Source: Hyphomicrobiaceae bacterium (GTDB lineage Bacteria > Pseudomonadota > Alphaproteobacteria > Rhizobiales > Xanthobacteraceae). From it: a stretch of 64,000 bases of DNA. Location: positions 1-64,000 of the forward strand of contig JAJPJB010000064.1 of NCBI GenBank assembly GCA_021324465.1, in the 5' to 3' direction. The translations under genes were made by a program, and so were the position numbers. A model generated the notes under the pieces. The model was not told the origin of the DNA and made no database searches. It was given only the letters and a program-made list of their open reading frames with translations. Positions 45,723 through 54,971 of the stretch are shown here, piece after piece (the stretch's first letter is position 1; each line of letters begins with the position of its first letter).

Positions 45723-46718
45723 ATGAATCGCGTGCTGGTGACCGGCGCCACCGGATTTCTCGGCCGTGCAGCGGTCGCGGCATTTGCAAGGAGCGGCCAA
45801 GCCGTGCGCGCCGCAGCGCGGCGACATGTCCGCGCCTTCTCCGACGGCGTGGACGTCGTGCAGCATCCCGATCTCGCGCAACCATTCGACTGGCGTCCGT
45901 TACTCGAAAACATCGATACTGTCGTTCACCTCGCAGGGATCGAACGCAGCCGCGGCATTGCTGTCTCGCTGTACGATCGCATCAATCATCAGGCGACCGC
46001 ACGCCTTGCGCAAGCGGCGGCGGAGGCGGGCATCCGGCGGTTTGTCTTTACATCGTCCATTTCGGCGCAGAGTGGACCGGCCGCGGATCATGCGCTGACT
46101 GAACGCGACCCCGCCATGCCGACCAGCGCGCAGGGCCGCTCGAAGCTCGCGGCGGAGCATGCGATACGCAGCGCCGGCGTGCCGTTTACGATTCTCCGCT
46201 TGGTTCCGGTTTACGGCCCTGGCATGCGCGGCGATCTCGCGGTTCTGCTGCGTGCCGCACGCTTGCCATTGCCGCTGCCGGTGCGCGATTTCACCAACCG
46301 GCGTTCATATCTCAGCATCGATAATTTCCTCTCCGCGCTCAGCTTTGTTGTCGCTGGACCGGCGGCGCCGAACGAGATCTATCTGCTCGCCGATCCGGGA
46401 ATTCCACCGACCATGGCCGATCTCATTGCCAGCGTCCGCAAGGCTTACGGCCGCCGCGCGCTGCTCGTCCCTGCGCAGATCCGCTATACCGAGATGCCGT
46501 TGCGCTTGATTCGGCTCGGTCATCTGTGGGACCGCTATTGCGGCAATCTGCGCGTCGATTGCGGAAAGCTCATCGCGGCCGGCTGGCGGCCGGCGCATGA
46601 TACGCGTACCGGCATCGCCGAGCTTGCGCAAAGGACGATGCGGGGGGCGACCAGCGTTACGCCGCCTGTCGCAGCGCAAGCGCCTGATCAACCGCGCACA
46701 CAACCTGGTCGGCGGTGA
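45723..46718 (+). CDS. NAD-dependent epimerase/dehydratase family protein
   Basis: An extended short-chain dehydrogenase (331 residues) of the type that acts on nucleotide sugars. The ATG at 45723 gives MNRVLVTGATGFLGRAAVAA with the NAD loop GATGFLG. Later it has VVHLAG near residue 67, FVFTSSISAQSG near residue 106, and LRLVPVYGPGM near residue 160. The usual YxxxK is replaced by a QGRSK-type block, so the catalytic tyrosine is not obvious and the activity is uncertain. Its last 62 bases overlap the end of the GT9 gene on the opposite strand. Confidence 0.8.
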   Translation: MNRVLVTGATGFLGRAAVAAFARSGQAVRAAARRHVRAFSDGVDVVQHPDLAQPFDWRPLLENIDTVVHLAGIERSRGIAVSLYDRINHQATARLAQAAAEAGIRRFVFTSSISAQSGPAADHALTERDPAMPTSAQGRSKLAAEHAIRSAGVPFTILRLVPVYGPGMRGDLAVLLRAARLPLPLPVRDFTNRRSYLSIDNFLSALSFVVAGPAAPNEIYLLADPGIPPTMADLIASVRKAYGRRALLVPAQIRYTEMPLRLIRLGHLWDRYCGNLRVDCGKLIAAGWRPAHDTRTGIAELAQRTMRGATSVTPPVAAQAPDQPRTQPGRR

Positions 46719-47724
46719 GCGCATCGAGACACTGGCTGTGGCTGTCCGGACGGCGCTCGCAGCCTTCCTGCTGACACGGCAGGCACAACAGCGGATTTTG
46801 CACGAGCCAGACATTGCCGCGGTGCTGGATCGTGCCGGCGGCCGACCACGGCCGATCGAGGCCGCCCGGCGGCCAGGGTCCCCAGATCCGCGGGTCGGTC
46901 GGCCCATAAAGCGCTACTGTCGGGGCGCCGGTTGCGGCAGCCAGATGCGTCACCGCGGTATCAGGCCCGATATAGGCGCGCGCGGCTCCGATCAAGGCGG
47001 ACAGATCGGTCCATTCGAGCTTACCATCAAGGCGCGCAACCTTGTCGTCCGCCCAGACCTCGTCGAGATAGCGCCGATCGGCGGCGGCGCCGGTCGCGGC
47101 AACGGCGAGGCCGCGCTCGCGCAGCGCCGTCGCAAGCTTGCGCCACCCATCAAGGGTCCAGCGCTTGTAAGTGAACATGGGCGCAGCATGCACGACGGCA
47201 TAGGGTTGCGCCGGCGCAAACGTCGGGCGCGCCGCACCGCTTGGCACGACAATTTCGGGACAGGCGCGAACGCCAATAAGCTCTGCCAGTTGCAAAATGT
47301 CGAGCAGGCGATGTCTTGTGCGATCGCTTGTGGTGGAGCGACTGAGCGCGAAACGCTTGAAGTCGGCAACACCGCCATGCTGTTCGACCAGACCGACGCT
47401 GCGCCATCCCGCAACGACGGCAAGAAGAGTCGGCCGATCACCGGTTTGGGTCGATAGAGCAAGGTCATAGCGCTTGGCGATCTGCCGCAGCAGCGAAAGG
47501 TTTTCGCGCCAGGTCGGACGCGGGGGGAGCACATGAACACGCGCGAGATCGGGATTGCCCGCCAAAATTCCCTGGGTGCCGGCAAATACGAGGGCATCGA
47601 TGGCGGCCCCTGGAAATGCGCGCTTGATACTGCGGATCAGCGGCGTCGTGAGCAGCACATCGCCGAGCCGGCGCAGCGCTATGACCAAGATGCGCGGAGC
47701 CTCAGGTAACCGGAGCGGCATCAT
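46657..47724 (-). CDS. Glycosyltransferase family 9 (heptosyltransferase-like)
   Basis: GT9 enzymes add heptose or related sugars to the LPS inner core. From the MMPLRLPEAPRILVIALRRL start at 47724 this is 355 residues; the frame begins at 47766. RLGDVLLTTPLIRSIKRAFP is the family N-terminal acceptor block, and GPDTAVTHLAAATGAPTVALYGP near residue 265 is the nucleotide-sugar block with the conserved Asp/Thr. It starts inside the end of the GT2 gene, so the two are coupled. The sugar is not given by the sequence. Confidence 0.85.
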   Translation of the reverse strand: MMPLRLPEAPRILVIALRRLGDVLLTTPLIRSIKRAFPGAAIDALVFAGTQGILAGNPDLARVHVLPPRPTWRENLSLLRQIAKRYDLALSTQTGDRPTLLAVVAGWRSVGLVEQHGGVADFKRFALSRSTTSDRTRHRLLDILQLAELIGVRACPEIVVPSGAARPTFAPAQPYAVVHAAPMFTYKRWTLDGWRKLATALRERGLAVAATGAAADRRYLDEVWADDKVARLDGKLEWTDLSALIGAARAYIGPDTAVTHLAAATGAPTVALYGPTDPRIWGPWPPGGLDRPWSAAGTIQHRGNVWLVQNPLLCLPCQQEGCERRPDSHSQCLDALTADQVVCAVDQALALRQAA

Positions 47725-48625
47725 CGTTGCGCCATTGCCGAACCCGCGCCAACGGGGCGTCATCATCAGCGCCGAGCGCCGACATGCCGCACAGCGCGCG
47801 CACGCGCGTGCCGCTCATCACCTGCTCGAGCCGCGTGTGATTTGCGGCCAATTGCGAGCGGTCGTTCTGCGGATGCCACAGATGCAACACCCCGGTAGCA
47901 AATCGCCCGTCCTTGCGCTGCACACCGGCATGCAGCAGGCGCACGACGAGATCGGAATCCTCCAAGCCCCAGCCGGTATAAGAGCAATCGAATCCATCGA
48001 TATGATCGAGGTCGTGCCGCGCTACGGCGAGATTGCAGGTCTGCGCGCCTCGCCAATCGGAGCGGACAAGCTTACGCAGCGGCCCAAGCGGCAGCCGCAA
48101 GGCCGGCAACAGCCGATTGATGCGGCCGCGAAGTCGCTCAGAGAGCAGTTTCGCAAAATGCCAGGTTTCAGCCGCGATGCCTTTGCCGAGCACGATTTCC
48201 GTCAATTCGCGTGACAGCAGAATGCGATTGCCGGTGACGAACCACCCCGGCTCGGCTAGGCTGCGATGTGCGGCGACAAAGCCCGGATCGGCCAGGCAAT
48301 CGCCGTCGAGAAAGATGCAGAGATCGCCTGCGCTGGCGCGAATGCCGCGGTTTCGAATCTCGCCGCCGCGGAAACCGCGATGTTCGTGGCGCACATGCTT
48401 GATCTTGATCGGTGCAGGCATGCGGCTGCGCCAGCGCTCGATAAGAGCCGCAGTTTCCGGTCGCGAGCCGTCGTCGGCTATGATGATTTCAAAATTCTTG
48501 TCCGATTGCTGGGCGAGCGCACGCAGGGCCGCATCCAATGCGTCCTCACGGTTATAGGTCGTGACAATGACCGAGATAAGCGACCCGCCAAACGGCTTGG
48601 CAGATGCGTCCGGCATGAAAAGCAT
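47702..48625 (-). CDS. Glycosyltransferase family 2
   Basis: A 307-residue GT-A fold enzyme. SVIVTTYNREDALDAALRAL is near residue 18, the D-x-D-type metal site is in LCIFLDGDCLADPG near residue 110, and YTGWGLEDSDLVVRLLHAG near residue 225 resembles the galactosyltransferase/chondroitin-polymerase C-terminal motif WGxED. This suggests transfer of a hexose or hexosamine in a surface glycan. It lacks membrane helices. It is co-directed with the GT9 gene, overlapping it by about 23 bases, and divergent from the waaF-like gene. Confidence 0.87.
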   Translation of the reverse strand: MLFMPDASAKPFGGSLISVIVTTYNREDALDAALRALAQQSDKNFEIIIADDGSRPETAALIERWRSRMPAPIKIKHVRHEHRGFRGGEIRNRGIRASAGDLCIFLDGDCLADPGFVAAHRSLAEPGWFVTGNRILLSRELTEIVLGKGIAAETWHFAKLLSERLRGRINRLLPALRLPLGPLRKLVRSDWRGAQTCNLAVARHDLDHIDGFDCSYTGWGLEDSDLVVRLLHAGVQRKDGRFATGVLHLWHPQNDRSQLAANHTRLEQVMSGTRVRALCGMSALGADDDAPLARVRQWRNDDAAPVT

Positions 48626-48740
48626 TCCTTGCTTCGTGTGCGCGCGCTGGGTGACTCCATTAGCGTCTAGTCTTCCGGCCTGTGCAACACTGGACAGCCC
48701 CGTTCCGGCAATGTAGCCAGGAAAATCGCGCTTGGAATGA

Positions 48741-49862
48741 ATGAATTATGGTTCACATATAGATATGAACAGACATTCATATCATGGGGATACCGGGGAG
48801 CTCGGCCGGAATGACGGCAACACCTCACCCATTCTCATTGTCCCGTATTTCTGGATTGGTGACTTTGTCCGCTGCCATTCGGTCGTAAGGCTTTTGCGCC
48901 AGCGCTTTCCCAATCGGCCCGTGGACATGTTGGCCACGACGCTATGCGCCCCACTGGCCGATTACATGCCGGGCGTGCGCCAAGCCGTCGTTGCCGACCT
49001 GCCCCGCAAGCGCCTGGCGCTGGCGCAGCAATTCGCGCTGGCCGCGCGCCTCAAGCGGGAGGCCTATGGCACCGCCTTGGTCATGCCGCGCACGTGGAAA
49101 TCGGTGCTGGCGCCCTATTTTGCCGGCATTCCAGAGCGAACCGGTTTCATCGGCGAAGCCCGGGTCGTTCTCCTCAACGATCTGCGTCGTGGCGAGAAGA
49201 GATTGCCGCGCATGGTCGACCGCTGCTGCGCGCTGGCCCTGCCGGCGGGCGAGACTCTGCCGGCAGACTGGCCTTTACCGGAGCTGCGCGTCTTGCCCGA
49301 ACAAGCCCAATCATGGCGCAAAGAGCGAGGCTTCGACGGCGAACGCCGGCCGGTGGTGGCGCTCGCTCCTGGCGCAGTTGGTCCTGCCAAGCGCTGGCCG
49401 AAGGAATCTTACACCGCCCTGGCGCGCAGGCTTGCGGGCGGCGGTTTTGCCGTCTGGATCCTGGGCGGCCCGAATGAGAAGGACCTGGCTACAGAAATCG
49501 CAAGTGAGAGCAAGGCGCGCGATCTGACCGGTCATGATCTGCGCGAGGCGATCCTGGCGCTCTCCTGCGCCAATGCGGCGGTTTCCAACGATTCCGGCCT
49601 GCTCCACGTCGCCGCCGCGTTGGGCACCCCCGTGATCGGGATTTTTGGGCCGACCAGCCCGTGGCACTGGGCCCCGCTCAATCCGCTTGCCGGCACGATC
49701 GAAACGAAAACAACCTTGTCCTGCCGGCCGTGCCATAAGCCGGTCTGCCGCCTGGTCCATCACCGCTGCATGCGCGACATCGCGCCGGATCAGGTGATCG
49801 CTGCAGTCGAGCAGACGTTGATGGCAGTCATGCCGGACATGGCGACCAAGACTTTGGTCTGA
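48741..49862 (+). CDS. waaF: Lipopolysaccharide heptosyltransferase (WaaF-like)
   Basis: GT9 enzyme of the heptosyltransferase II class, 373 residues from 48741. It has ILIVPYFWIGDFVRCHSVVR near residue 31 instead of the usual GDxxxSxP block. ALAPGAVGPAKRWPKESYTA near residue 205 and AVSNDSGLLHVAAALGTPVI near residue 283 are diagnostic. The C terminus has a Cys-rich SCRPCHKPVCRLVHHRC stretch as in WaaF. The first 25 residues are not conserved, so the start may be later (MNRHSY at 48765). It fits the LPS-core role of the region. Confidence 0.85.
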   Translation: MNYGSHIDMNRHSYHGDTGELGRNDGNTSPILIVPYFWIGDFVRCHSVVRLLRQRFPNRPVDMLATTLCAPLADYMPGVRQAVVADLPRKRLALAQQFALAARLKREAYGTALVMPRTWKSVLAPYFAGIPERTGFIGEARVVLLNDLRRGEKRLPRMVDRCCALALPAGETLPADWPLPELRVLPEQAQSWRKERGFDGERRPVVALAPGAVGPAKRWPKESYTALARRLAGGGFAVWILGGPNEKDLATEIASESKARDLTGHDLREAILALSCANAAVSNDSGLLHVAAALGTPVIGIFGPTSPWHWAPLNPLAGTIETKTTLSCRPCHKPVCRLVHHRCMRDIAPDQVIAAVEQTLMAVMPDMATKTLV

Positions 49863-49990
49863 GCATGGGCGTCTGAGCTTGGGCGTCCGAGCACGGTCTC
49901 GTCCGAGAACCGCCCAGCTGCGGGACCAGGCCCTAACGGCATGTTCATCAAATCATAGTAGTGCGGACAACCCGCTCTGGAGAGAGAGCC

Positions 49991-51034
49991 ATGGCCGTCC
50001 TGGTCACCGGAGGCGCCGGCTATATCGGCAGCCAAATGATCCATGAGCTGCGCGATGCCGGCGAACGCGTCGTGGCGCTCGATAATCTGTCGACCGGACA
50101 TCGCTGGGCGGTGCCCGAAGGCGTACCGCTCATCATCGGCGAGACGGGCGACCAGCCGCTCGTGAGCCGTCTCATCGGCGACCACGGCATTGATGCGATC
50201 ATTCATTTCGCCGCCTCCATCGTCGTACCGGATTCGGTGCGCGATCCGCTCGGCTATTATCGCAACAACACGGTCAATTCGCGCACGCTGATCGAATGCG
50301 CGGTCAAGGGCGGCGTCCGCCATTTCATTTTCTCCTCGACCGCGGCGGTTTACGGCAATCCAGCCGCGATACCGGTCGACGAGAACGCGCCGACTGTGCC
50401 GATCTCGCCCTATGGCTGGTCGAAGCTGATGACGGAAATCATGTTGCGCGATGCCGGCAAAGCGCATGATCTTGCCTATGTGATCCTGCGCTATTTCAAT
50501 GTCGCTGGCGCCGATCCCAGCAATCGCACCGGACAATCGAGCCGGCTCGCCACGCACCTCATAAAAGTCGCCGCCGAAGCGGCCTTGGGCCTGCGGCCGA
50601 AGCTGCAAGTCTTCGGCAGTGATTATCCGACGCCGGACGGCACTTGCATCCGCGATTACATCCATGTCGGCGATCTTGCACGGGCGCATCTGGACGCGCT
50701 GCGCCATCTGCGCAAAGGCGGCGCGTCGCTGACGCTCAATTGCGGCTACGGCCACGGCTTTTCGGTTCTAGAAGTGCTCGACATGGTCAAACGGACCTCG
50801 GGGGTCGATTTCAGGGTCGAGATGGCGCAGCGGCGCGAGGGCGATCCGGCGCAAGTCGTCGCCGCAAGCGAGCACATCCGCGCCACGCTCGGCTGGCAGC
50901 CGCGGTTCGACGATCTCGCGACCATCGTCCGCCATGCGCTGGCCTGGGAACGCGCGCTGATGGCACGCCGTTCCGCCGAACGCTCGCAGCCAACCGTTCC
51001 TGCAAGCGCGGGTCCGCTCACATCGCGCGGCTAA
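49991..51034 (+). CDS. galE: UDP-glucose 4-epimerase
   Basis: GalE interconverts UDP-glucose and UDP-galactose for LPS and exopolysaccharide. The ATG at 49991 follows a GGAGAGAG site and gives 347 residues. NAD loop: VLVTGGAGYIGSQM near residue 4. The catalytic set lies in FSSTAAVYG (Ser near 118) and SPYGWSK (Tyr-x-x-x-Lys near 142). YFNVAGADPSN, RDYIHVGDLA and the C-terminal block GSDYPTPDGTCIR are also typical. It may supply donor sugars to the neighbouring glycosyltransferases. Confidence 0.94.
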   Translation: MAVLVTGGAGYIGSQMIHELRDAGERVVALDNLSTGHRWAVPEGVPLIIGETGDQPLVSRLIGDHGIDAIIHFAASIVVPDSVRDPLGYYRNNTVNSRTLIECAVKGGVRHFIFSSTAAVYGNPAAIPVDENAPTVPISPYGWSKLMTEIMLRDAGKAHDLAYVILRYFNVAGADPSNRTGQSSRLATHLIKVAAEAALGLRPKLQVFGSDYPTPDGTCIRDYIHVGDLARAHLDALRHLRKGGASLTLNCGYGHGFSVLEVLDMVKRTSGVDFRVEMAQRREGDPAQVVAASEHIRATLGWQPRFDDLATIVRHALAWERALMARRSAERSQPTVPASAGPLTSRG

Positions 51035-51208
51035 AAGTTGCGCGCCGCCGCGCCGATCGGCCGAATTTGCAGCGGATTGGGCCACCCTTGAAGCGAAAAA
51101 ATCCAATCGCTTCAACGGCAAGTCCCGAATTCACTTGAAAAGGAGAAGTCTTCGGGGCAAGGAACGGCGTGCCGCGGCGCGACCGCGGTGGGGTGTAGTG
51201 GAACACGC

Positions 51209-53032
51209 ATGCAAGTCGACAGGGTGCCGTCCGCCGACAATTACTCGACCTATGCTTTGGTCCGCCGGCTTCTTGTCGATGAGGCCCTTGTCTACTGGCC
51301 GCGCTATGCGCTGGCCTTCGCGCTGATGGGGATTGCAGCCGCCGCCACTGCCCTCACCGCTTATCTGCTCGGCACGATGACGAATGAGGCCTATGTCAAC
51401 CGCAATTATCACGGCATCGTCGTCATCGGCGTGATCGCAATGGCGATCTTCGCCGCAAAGGGATTTGCGACCTATGCCTCGACCGTCACGCTGTCGTGGA
51501 TCGGCAATAGCATCATTGCCAACAATCAGCGGCGTTTGTTCGATAAGCTGTTGAAGGAAGACATCGGCTTCTTTGCTGATCGCCATTCGAGTGAATTCAT
51601 CGCGCGACTAACTACGGGCGCCAATGCGGTGAGCCAAGTCATCAATCTTCTGATCACCGCAATCGGCCGCGATCTGATGTCGCTGATCGGCCTGTGCACC
51701 GTGATGGTGATTCAGGATCCGGTGATGTCGCTGCTCGGCTTTATCGGGGCGCCGCCGGCGCTGTTCTTTCTGCGCAAAGTCATTCGCCGCGTGCGCGGCA
51801 TCGCGCGCATGCAATTCACCGGCGGCACGCGTATCATCGAGACCATGCAGGAGGCGCTACAGGGCATGCGCATGGTCAAGGCTTTTGGACTCGAGGACGA
51901 GATGCGGCGGCGTCTAAATGAGAGCGTCGCCGCGGTACAGCACGAGTCGAATAAAATGGCGCGCGTTGCCAATCGCGCCAGCCCGATCATGGAAATGCTT
52001 GGCGGCTTTACGGTCGCGCTGGCGACGATCTATGGCGGCTACCGCGTCATCGAGACCGGCGCCACGCCCGGCGAGTTCGTTTCGTTCATGGCGGCCTTTC
52101 TGCTCGCCTATGAGCCGGCCAAGCGGCTCGCCCGCCTCAATATCGACCTCAACAACAATCTCGTCGGCGTGCGCGTGCTTTACGAAGTCATCGACAGTCC
52201 GCCCGGCGAGCCGAGCGACGAGCACTTGCCGGCGCTCAGGCTCACGCAATCGCGCGTCGAATTTTCCGGTGTGAACTTTGCCTATCGCGCCGACGCGCCG
52301 GTGCTCAACGACATGAGCTTTGTCGCCGAGCCGGGCAAAGTCACCGCGCTGGTCGGGCCGTCGGGCGGCGGCAAGACCACCGTGCTCAATCTGCTCTTGC
52401 GATTTTACGATGCTGGTTCGGGCCGCATCTTGATCGATACCCAGAATATTGCCGAAGTTTCGCGCAGCTCGCTGCGGGCGCAGATCGCCTATGTCGGCCA
52501 GATCGTTCATCTGTTTCGCGGCACGATCCGCGACAATATTGCGCTCGGCAATCTTGGCGCCAGCGACGCTGAGATCATCGCCGCCGCCAAGGCCGCGCAT
52601 GCGCATGATTTCATCATGAGCTTTCCTTCAGGCTATGACACCCAAGTCGGCGAGCACGGCCTGCAACTTTCCGGCGGCCAGCGCCAGCGCATCTCGATCG
52701 CTCGCGCCCTGATCAAGAACGCGCCGATCATTTTGCTCGACGAGGCGACGGCCGCACTCGATTCGGAATCCGAGCGCCATGTGCAGGAGGCCGTGGCCGA
52801 ATTGTGCAAAGGTCGCACCACGCTGGTTATCGCGCATCGGCTCTCCACCATCATGCATGCGGATACGATCCTTGTCGTCGAAAACGGCCGCGTCGTCGAA
52901 AGTGGCCGCCACGACGAACTTTTGCGCAAGAACGGCCGCTATGCGAGCTTCTATCGTCTGCAACTCAAGGAGCAGGGCGCGCCGCCGCGGGATGCGATCG
53001 TTGAGCCGCTGGCGGTGGCCGCTTCCGTTTGA
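51209..53032 (+). CDS. MsbA-like ABC exporter (permease fused to ATPase)
   Basis: A half-size ABC exporter with a six-helix membrane domain (about residues 15-310) and an ATPase domain (about 330-590). Walker A GPSGGGKTTV, signature LSGGQRQRISIARALI, Walker B IILLDEATAALDSES and the H-loop VIAHRLS are intact, so it should be active. MsbA flips lipid A-core across the inner membrane, and the LPS-gene context supports such a role, but lipid or peptide export is also possible. The ATG at 51209 (MQVDRVPS) is preferred; GTG at 51188 is possible. Confidence 0.88.
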   Translation: MQVDRVPSADNYSTYALVRRLLVDEALVYWPRYALAFALMGIAAAATALTAYLLGTMTNEAYVNRNYHGIVVIGVIAMAIFAAKGFATYASTVTLSWIGNSIIANNQRRLFDKLLKEDIGFFADRHSSEFIARLTTGANAVSQVINLLITAIGRDLMSLIGLCTVMVIQDPVMSLLGFIGAPPALFFLRKVIRRVRGIARMQFTGGTRIIETMQEALQGMRMVKAFGLEDEMRRRLNESVAAVQHESNKMARVANRASPIMEMLGGFTVALATIYGGYRVIETGATPGEFVSFMAAFLLAYEPAKRLARLNIDLNNNLVGVRVLYEVIDSPPGEPSDEHLPALRLTQSRVEFSGVNFAYRADAPVLNDMSFVAEPGKVTALVGPSGGGKTTVLNLLLRFYDAGSGRILIDTQNIAEVSRSSLRAQIAYVGQIVHLFRGTIRDNIALGNLGASDAEIIAAAKAAHAHDFIMSFPSGYDTQVGEHGLQLSGGQRQRISIARALIKNAPIILLDEATAALDSESERHVQEAVAELCKGRTTLVIAHRLSTIMHADTILVVENGRVVESGRHDELLRKNGRYASFYRLQLKEQGAPPRDAIVEPLAVAASV

Positions 53033-53090
53033 TTGTTGTCAGCTCCCGCCCTATAAGCCCCGCTTTTCCTCACCCAACCTGAAAGCGATC

Positions 53091-53801
53091 ATGAGCACCG
53101 AGGCAAAGAATTACGTCGTCCCGCCGCCGCCGCAAGCAGCAATTCCGGTTGCCGGCACCAACAAATATTTCCCAGTGCGCCGCCTATGGTGCGTCGGCCG
53201 CAACTATGTCGAGCACATCAAGGAAATGGGAAACGACGTGCGCGAGCCGCCGTTCTTCTTTGCCAAGCCGCCCGATGCCATCGTGCCGGATGGCGGCACC
53301 GCGCCTTACCCGTCCCTGACGAAGGACATGCATCACGAGGTCGAGCTCGTCGTCGCGCTCAAGAGCGGCGGCCGCAATATCGGGCCGGAAAAGGCGCTGG
53401 ATTGCGTCTATGGCTATGCCGTCGGGATTGACCTCACCCGGCGCGACCTGCAGATCGCGTCGCGCGACATCAAGCGGCCCTGGGAGATCGGCAAGGCTTT
53501 TGACCATTCGGCGCCATGCGGGGCGCTCAGGCCGGCGGCAGAAATCGGACATCCGGCCAAGGGCCGCATCACGCTCAAGGTCAACGGCAAGATCCGCCAG
53601 GACGGCGATCTCAATCAGATGATCTGGAATGTACCGGAAATCATCGCGAAGCTTTCCGAGATGGTCGAGCTCGCGCCCGGTGACGTCATCATGACAGGCA
53701 CACCGTCGGGCGTGGCCGCAACCGTCGCCGGCGACAGGATCGAGTGCGAAATCGAGGGCGTCGGCAAGCTTAACGTCACGATCGGCGCGCCGCTGAACTG
53801 A
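53091..53801 (+). CDS. Fumarylacetoacetate hydrolase-family protein
   Basis: A cytoplasmic metal-dependent C-C hydrolase, isomerase or decarboxylase of the FAH fold. From the ATG at 53091 (MSTEAKNYVVPPP) it is 236 residues. CVGRNYVEHIKEMG near residue 35, the metal-binding glutamates in HHEVELVVAL near residue 85, and YAVGIDLTRRDLQ near residue 113 are present. MTGTPSGVAATVAGD near residue 200 is the family C-terminal block. Acylpyruvate hydrolases and oxaloacetate decarboxylases share this layout, so the substrate is open. It follows the ABC exporter by 58 bases. Confidence 0.9.
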   Translation: MSTEAKNYVVPPPPQAAIPVAGTNKYFPVRRLWCVGRNYVEHIKEMGNDVREPPFFFAKPPDAIVPDGGTAPYPSLTKDMHHEVELVVALKSGGRNIGPEKALDCVYGYAVGIDLTRRDLQIASRDIKRPWEIGKAFDHSAPCGALRPAAEIGHPAKGRITLKVNGKIRQDGDLNQMIWNVPEIIAKLSEMVELAPGDVIMTGTPSGVAATVAGDRIECEIEGVGKLNVTIGAPLN

Positions 53802-53982
53802 CTTGACAACTGAAGGCCGATTTCGATCGCGGGGGAGTCTTTTTTGCACGTCTTGCGCGAAATCAGTCCGCTGCTGTGCCGGCGAGCGCACCGGCCCTCG
53901 GCCGCAATCCCACCCCTCTGCCTATGGAACCCGGCAGCGCATGGCGCGTTGAAAACGGTCCGGGCGTGGATGGAAGTTGGCT

Positions 53983-54240
53983 ATGGGCAACCGGCAGGTC
54001 ACAGTGCGGATAGAACCGCCAAATCCATTTGGCGAGGTCACGGTGGTCCCAGCGCCGCTCAGCGGGCGGTCCGAGGCGGAAATGGCCCGCGCCATGGCAG
54101 CAACTCTCGACGATGTGGAAGCGGCGACCGCGTCCGACGTCTATCAACGGCTGCGCCGGGCCTTTCCGACTGCGCCGCTTAGCGCGCGCGTCGGTGCACT
54201 GGCGGCGCTCATGGAAAAGCTTCGCCGCCCGGCCGAGTAG
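53983..54240 (+). CDS. Small conserved hypothetical protein
   Basis: An 85-residue cytoplasmic protein from the ATG at 53983, with GGAA 8 bases upstream; TTG at 53977 is also in frame. An N-terminal beta segment (QVTVRIEPPNPFGEVTVVPA) precedes a helical region with DVYQRLRRAFPTAPLSARVG. No known domain. It converges with livF, with 26 bases between stops. The function is unknown, and it could be a small regulator or a lineage-restricted protein. Confidence 0.55.
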   Translation: MGNRQVTVRIEPPNPFGEVTVVPAPLSGRSEAEMARAMAATLDDVEAATASDVYQRLRRAFPTAPLSARVGALAALMEKLRRPAE

Positions 54241-54266
54241 GCCCTGACATCGCTTGACGCATTCGT

Positions 54267-54971
54267 TCACAACCCGAGGTACGCGCTGCGTACCCGGTCG
54301 TCGGCCAAGAGCGCGGCGCCGGTGCCGGTGAGCGTGATCCGTCCGTTCTCCAGCACATAGGCATGGCTGGCAAGCTTAAGCGAATGGGCGACGTTCTGCT
54401 CGACCAGAAGGCATGTGATGCCCTCGCGATTGAGGCCGCGGATTACCTCGAGCACGCTCTGCACGATCGTTGGCGCCAGCCCCAGCGAGGGTTCGTCGAA
54501 CATGATCAGCCGCGGCATGCTCATCAGACACCGGGCAATCGCCAGCATCTGCTGCTCGCCGCCGGATAATGTGCCGGCCGCCTGGCGTGCCCGCTCGGCC
54601 AGTCGCGGGAACAGTGCGAAGGCGCGTTCGCGATTCTTGGCGCGTGCGGGCCGTGCTCGAGGAAGCATGGCCCCCATTTCGAGATTTTCGGCGACGGACA
54701 GCGTCGGAAAGATCTGACGGCCCTCCGCTACCTGTCCGATGCCGAGATTGCACACGCGATGGCTGGGCCAGCCGGAAATATCGAGGTCGCCGAAAAAAAT
54801 GCGCCCGCGGGCCGGCCGATGCATTCCGGCGATGGTCCTGATCAATGTGGTCTTGCCCGCGCCGTTGGCGCCGATGATAGCAACGATGGCGCCCTCTTCG
54901 ACATCGAGCGAGACGCCGTCGAGCGCCTGCATGTCGCCGTGGAACACGCTGAGATTTTCGACGCGCAGCAT
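54267..54971 (-). CDS. livF: Branched-chain amino acid-type ABC transporter ATPase
   Basis: LivF-type ATPase, 234 residues. Walker A: GANGAGKTTLIR near residue 36. Signature: LSGGEQQMLAIARCLM near residue 133. Walker B: LIMFDEPSLGLAP near residue 155. It powers the LivHM permease with LivG. It is last in the minus-strand run and begins at the last base of the livG stop (TGATG). Such systems take up branched-chain amino acids, amides, urea or aromatic acids, so the ligand is set by the binding protein. Confidence 0.95.
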   Translation of the reverse strand: MLRVENLSVFHGDMQALDGVSLDVEEGAIVAIIGANGAGKTTLIRTIAGMHRPARGRIFFGDLDISGWPSHRVCNLGIGQVAEGRQIFPTLSVAENLEMGAMLPRARPARAKNRERAFALFPRLAERARQAAGTLSGGEQQMLAIARCLMSMPRLIMFDEPSLGLAPTIVQSVLEVIRGLNREGITCLLVEQNVAHSLKLASHAYVLENGRITLTGTGAALLADDRVRSAYLGL

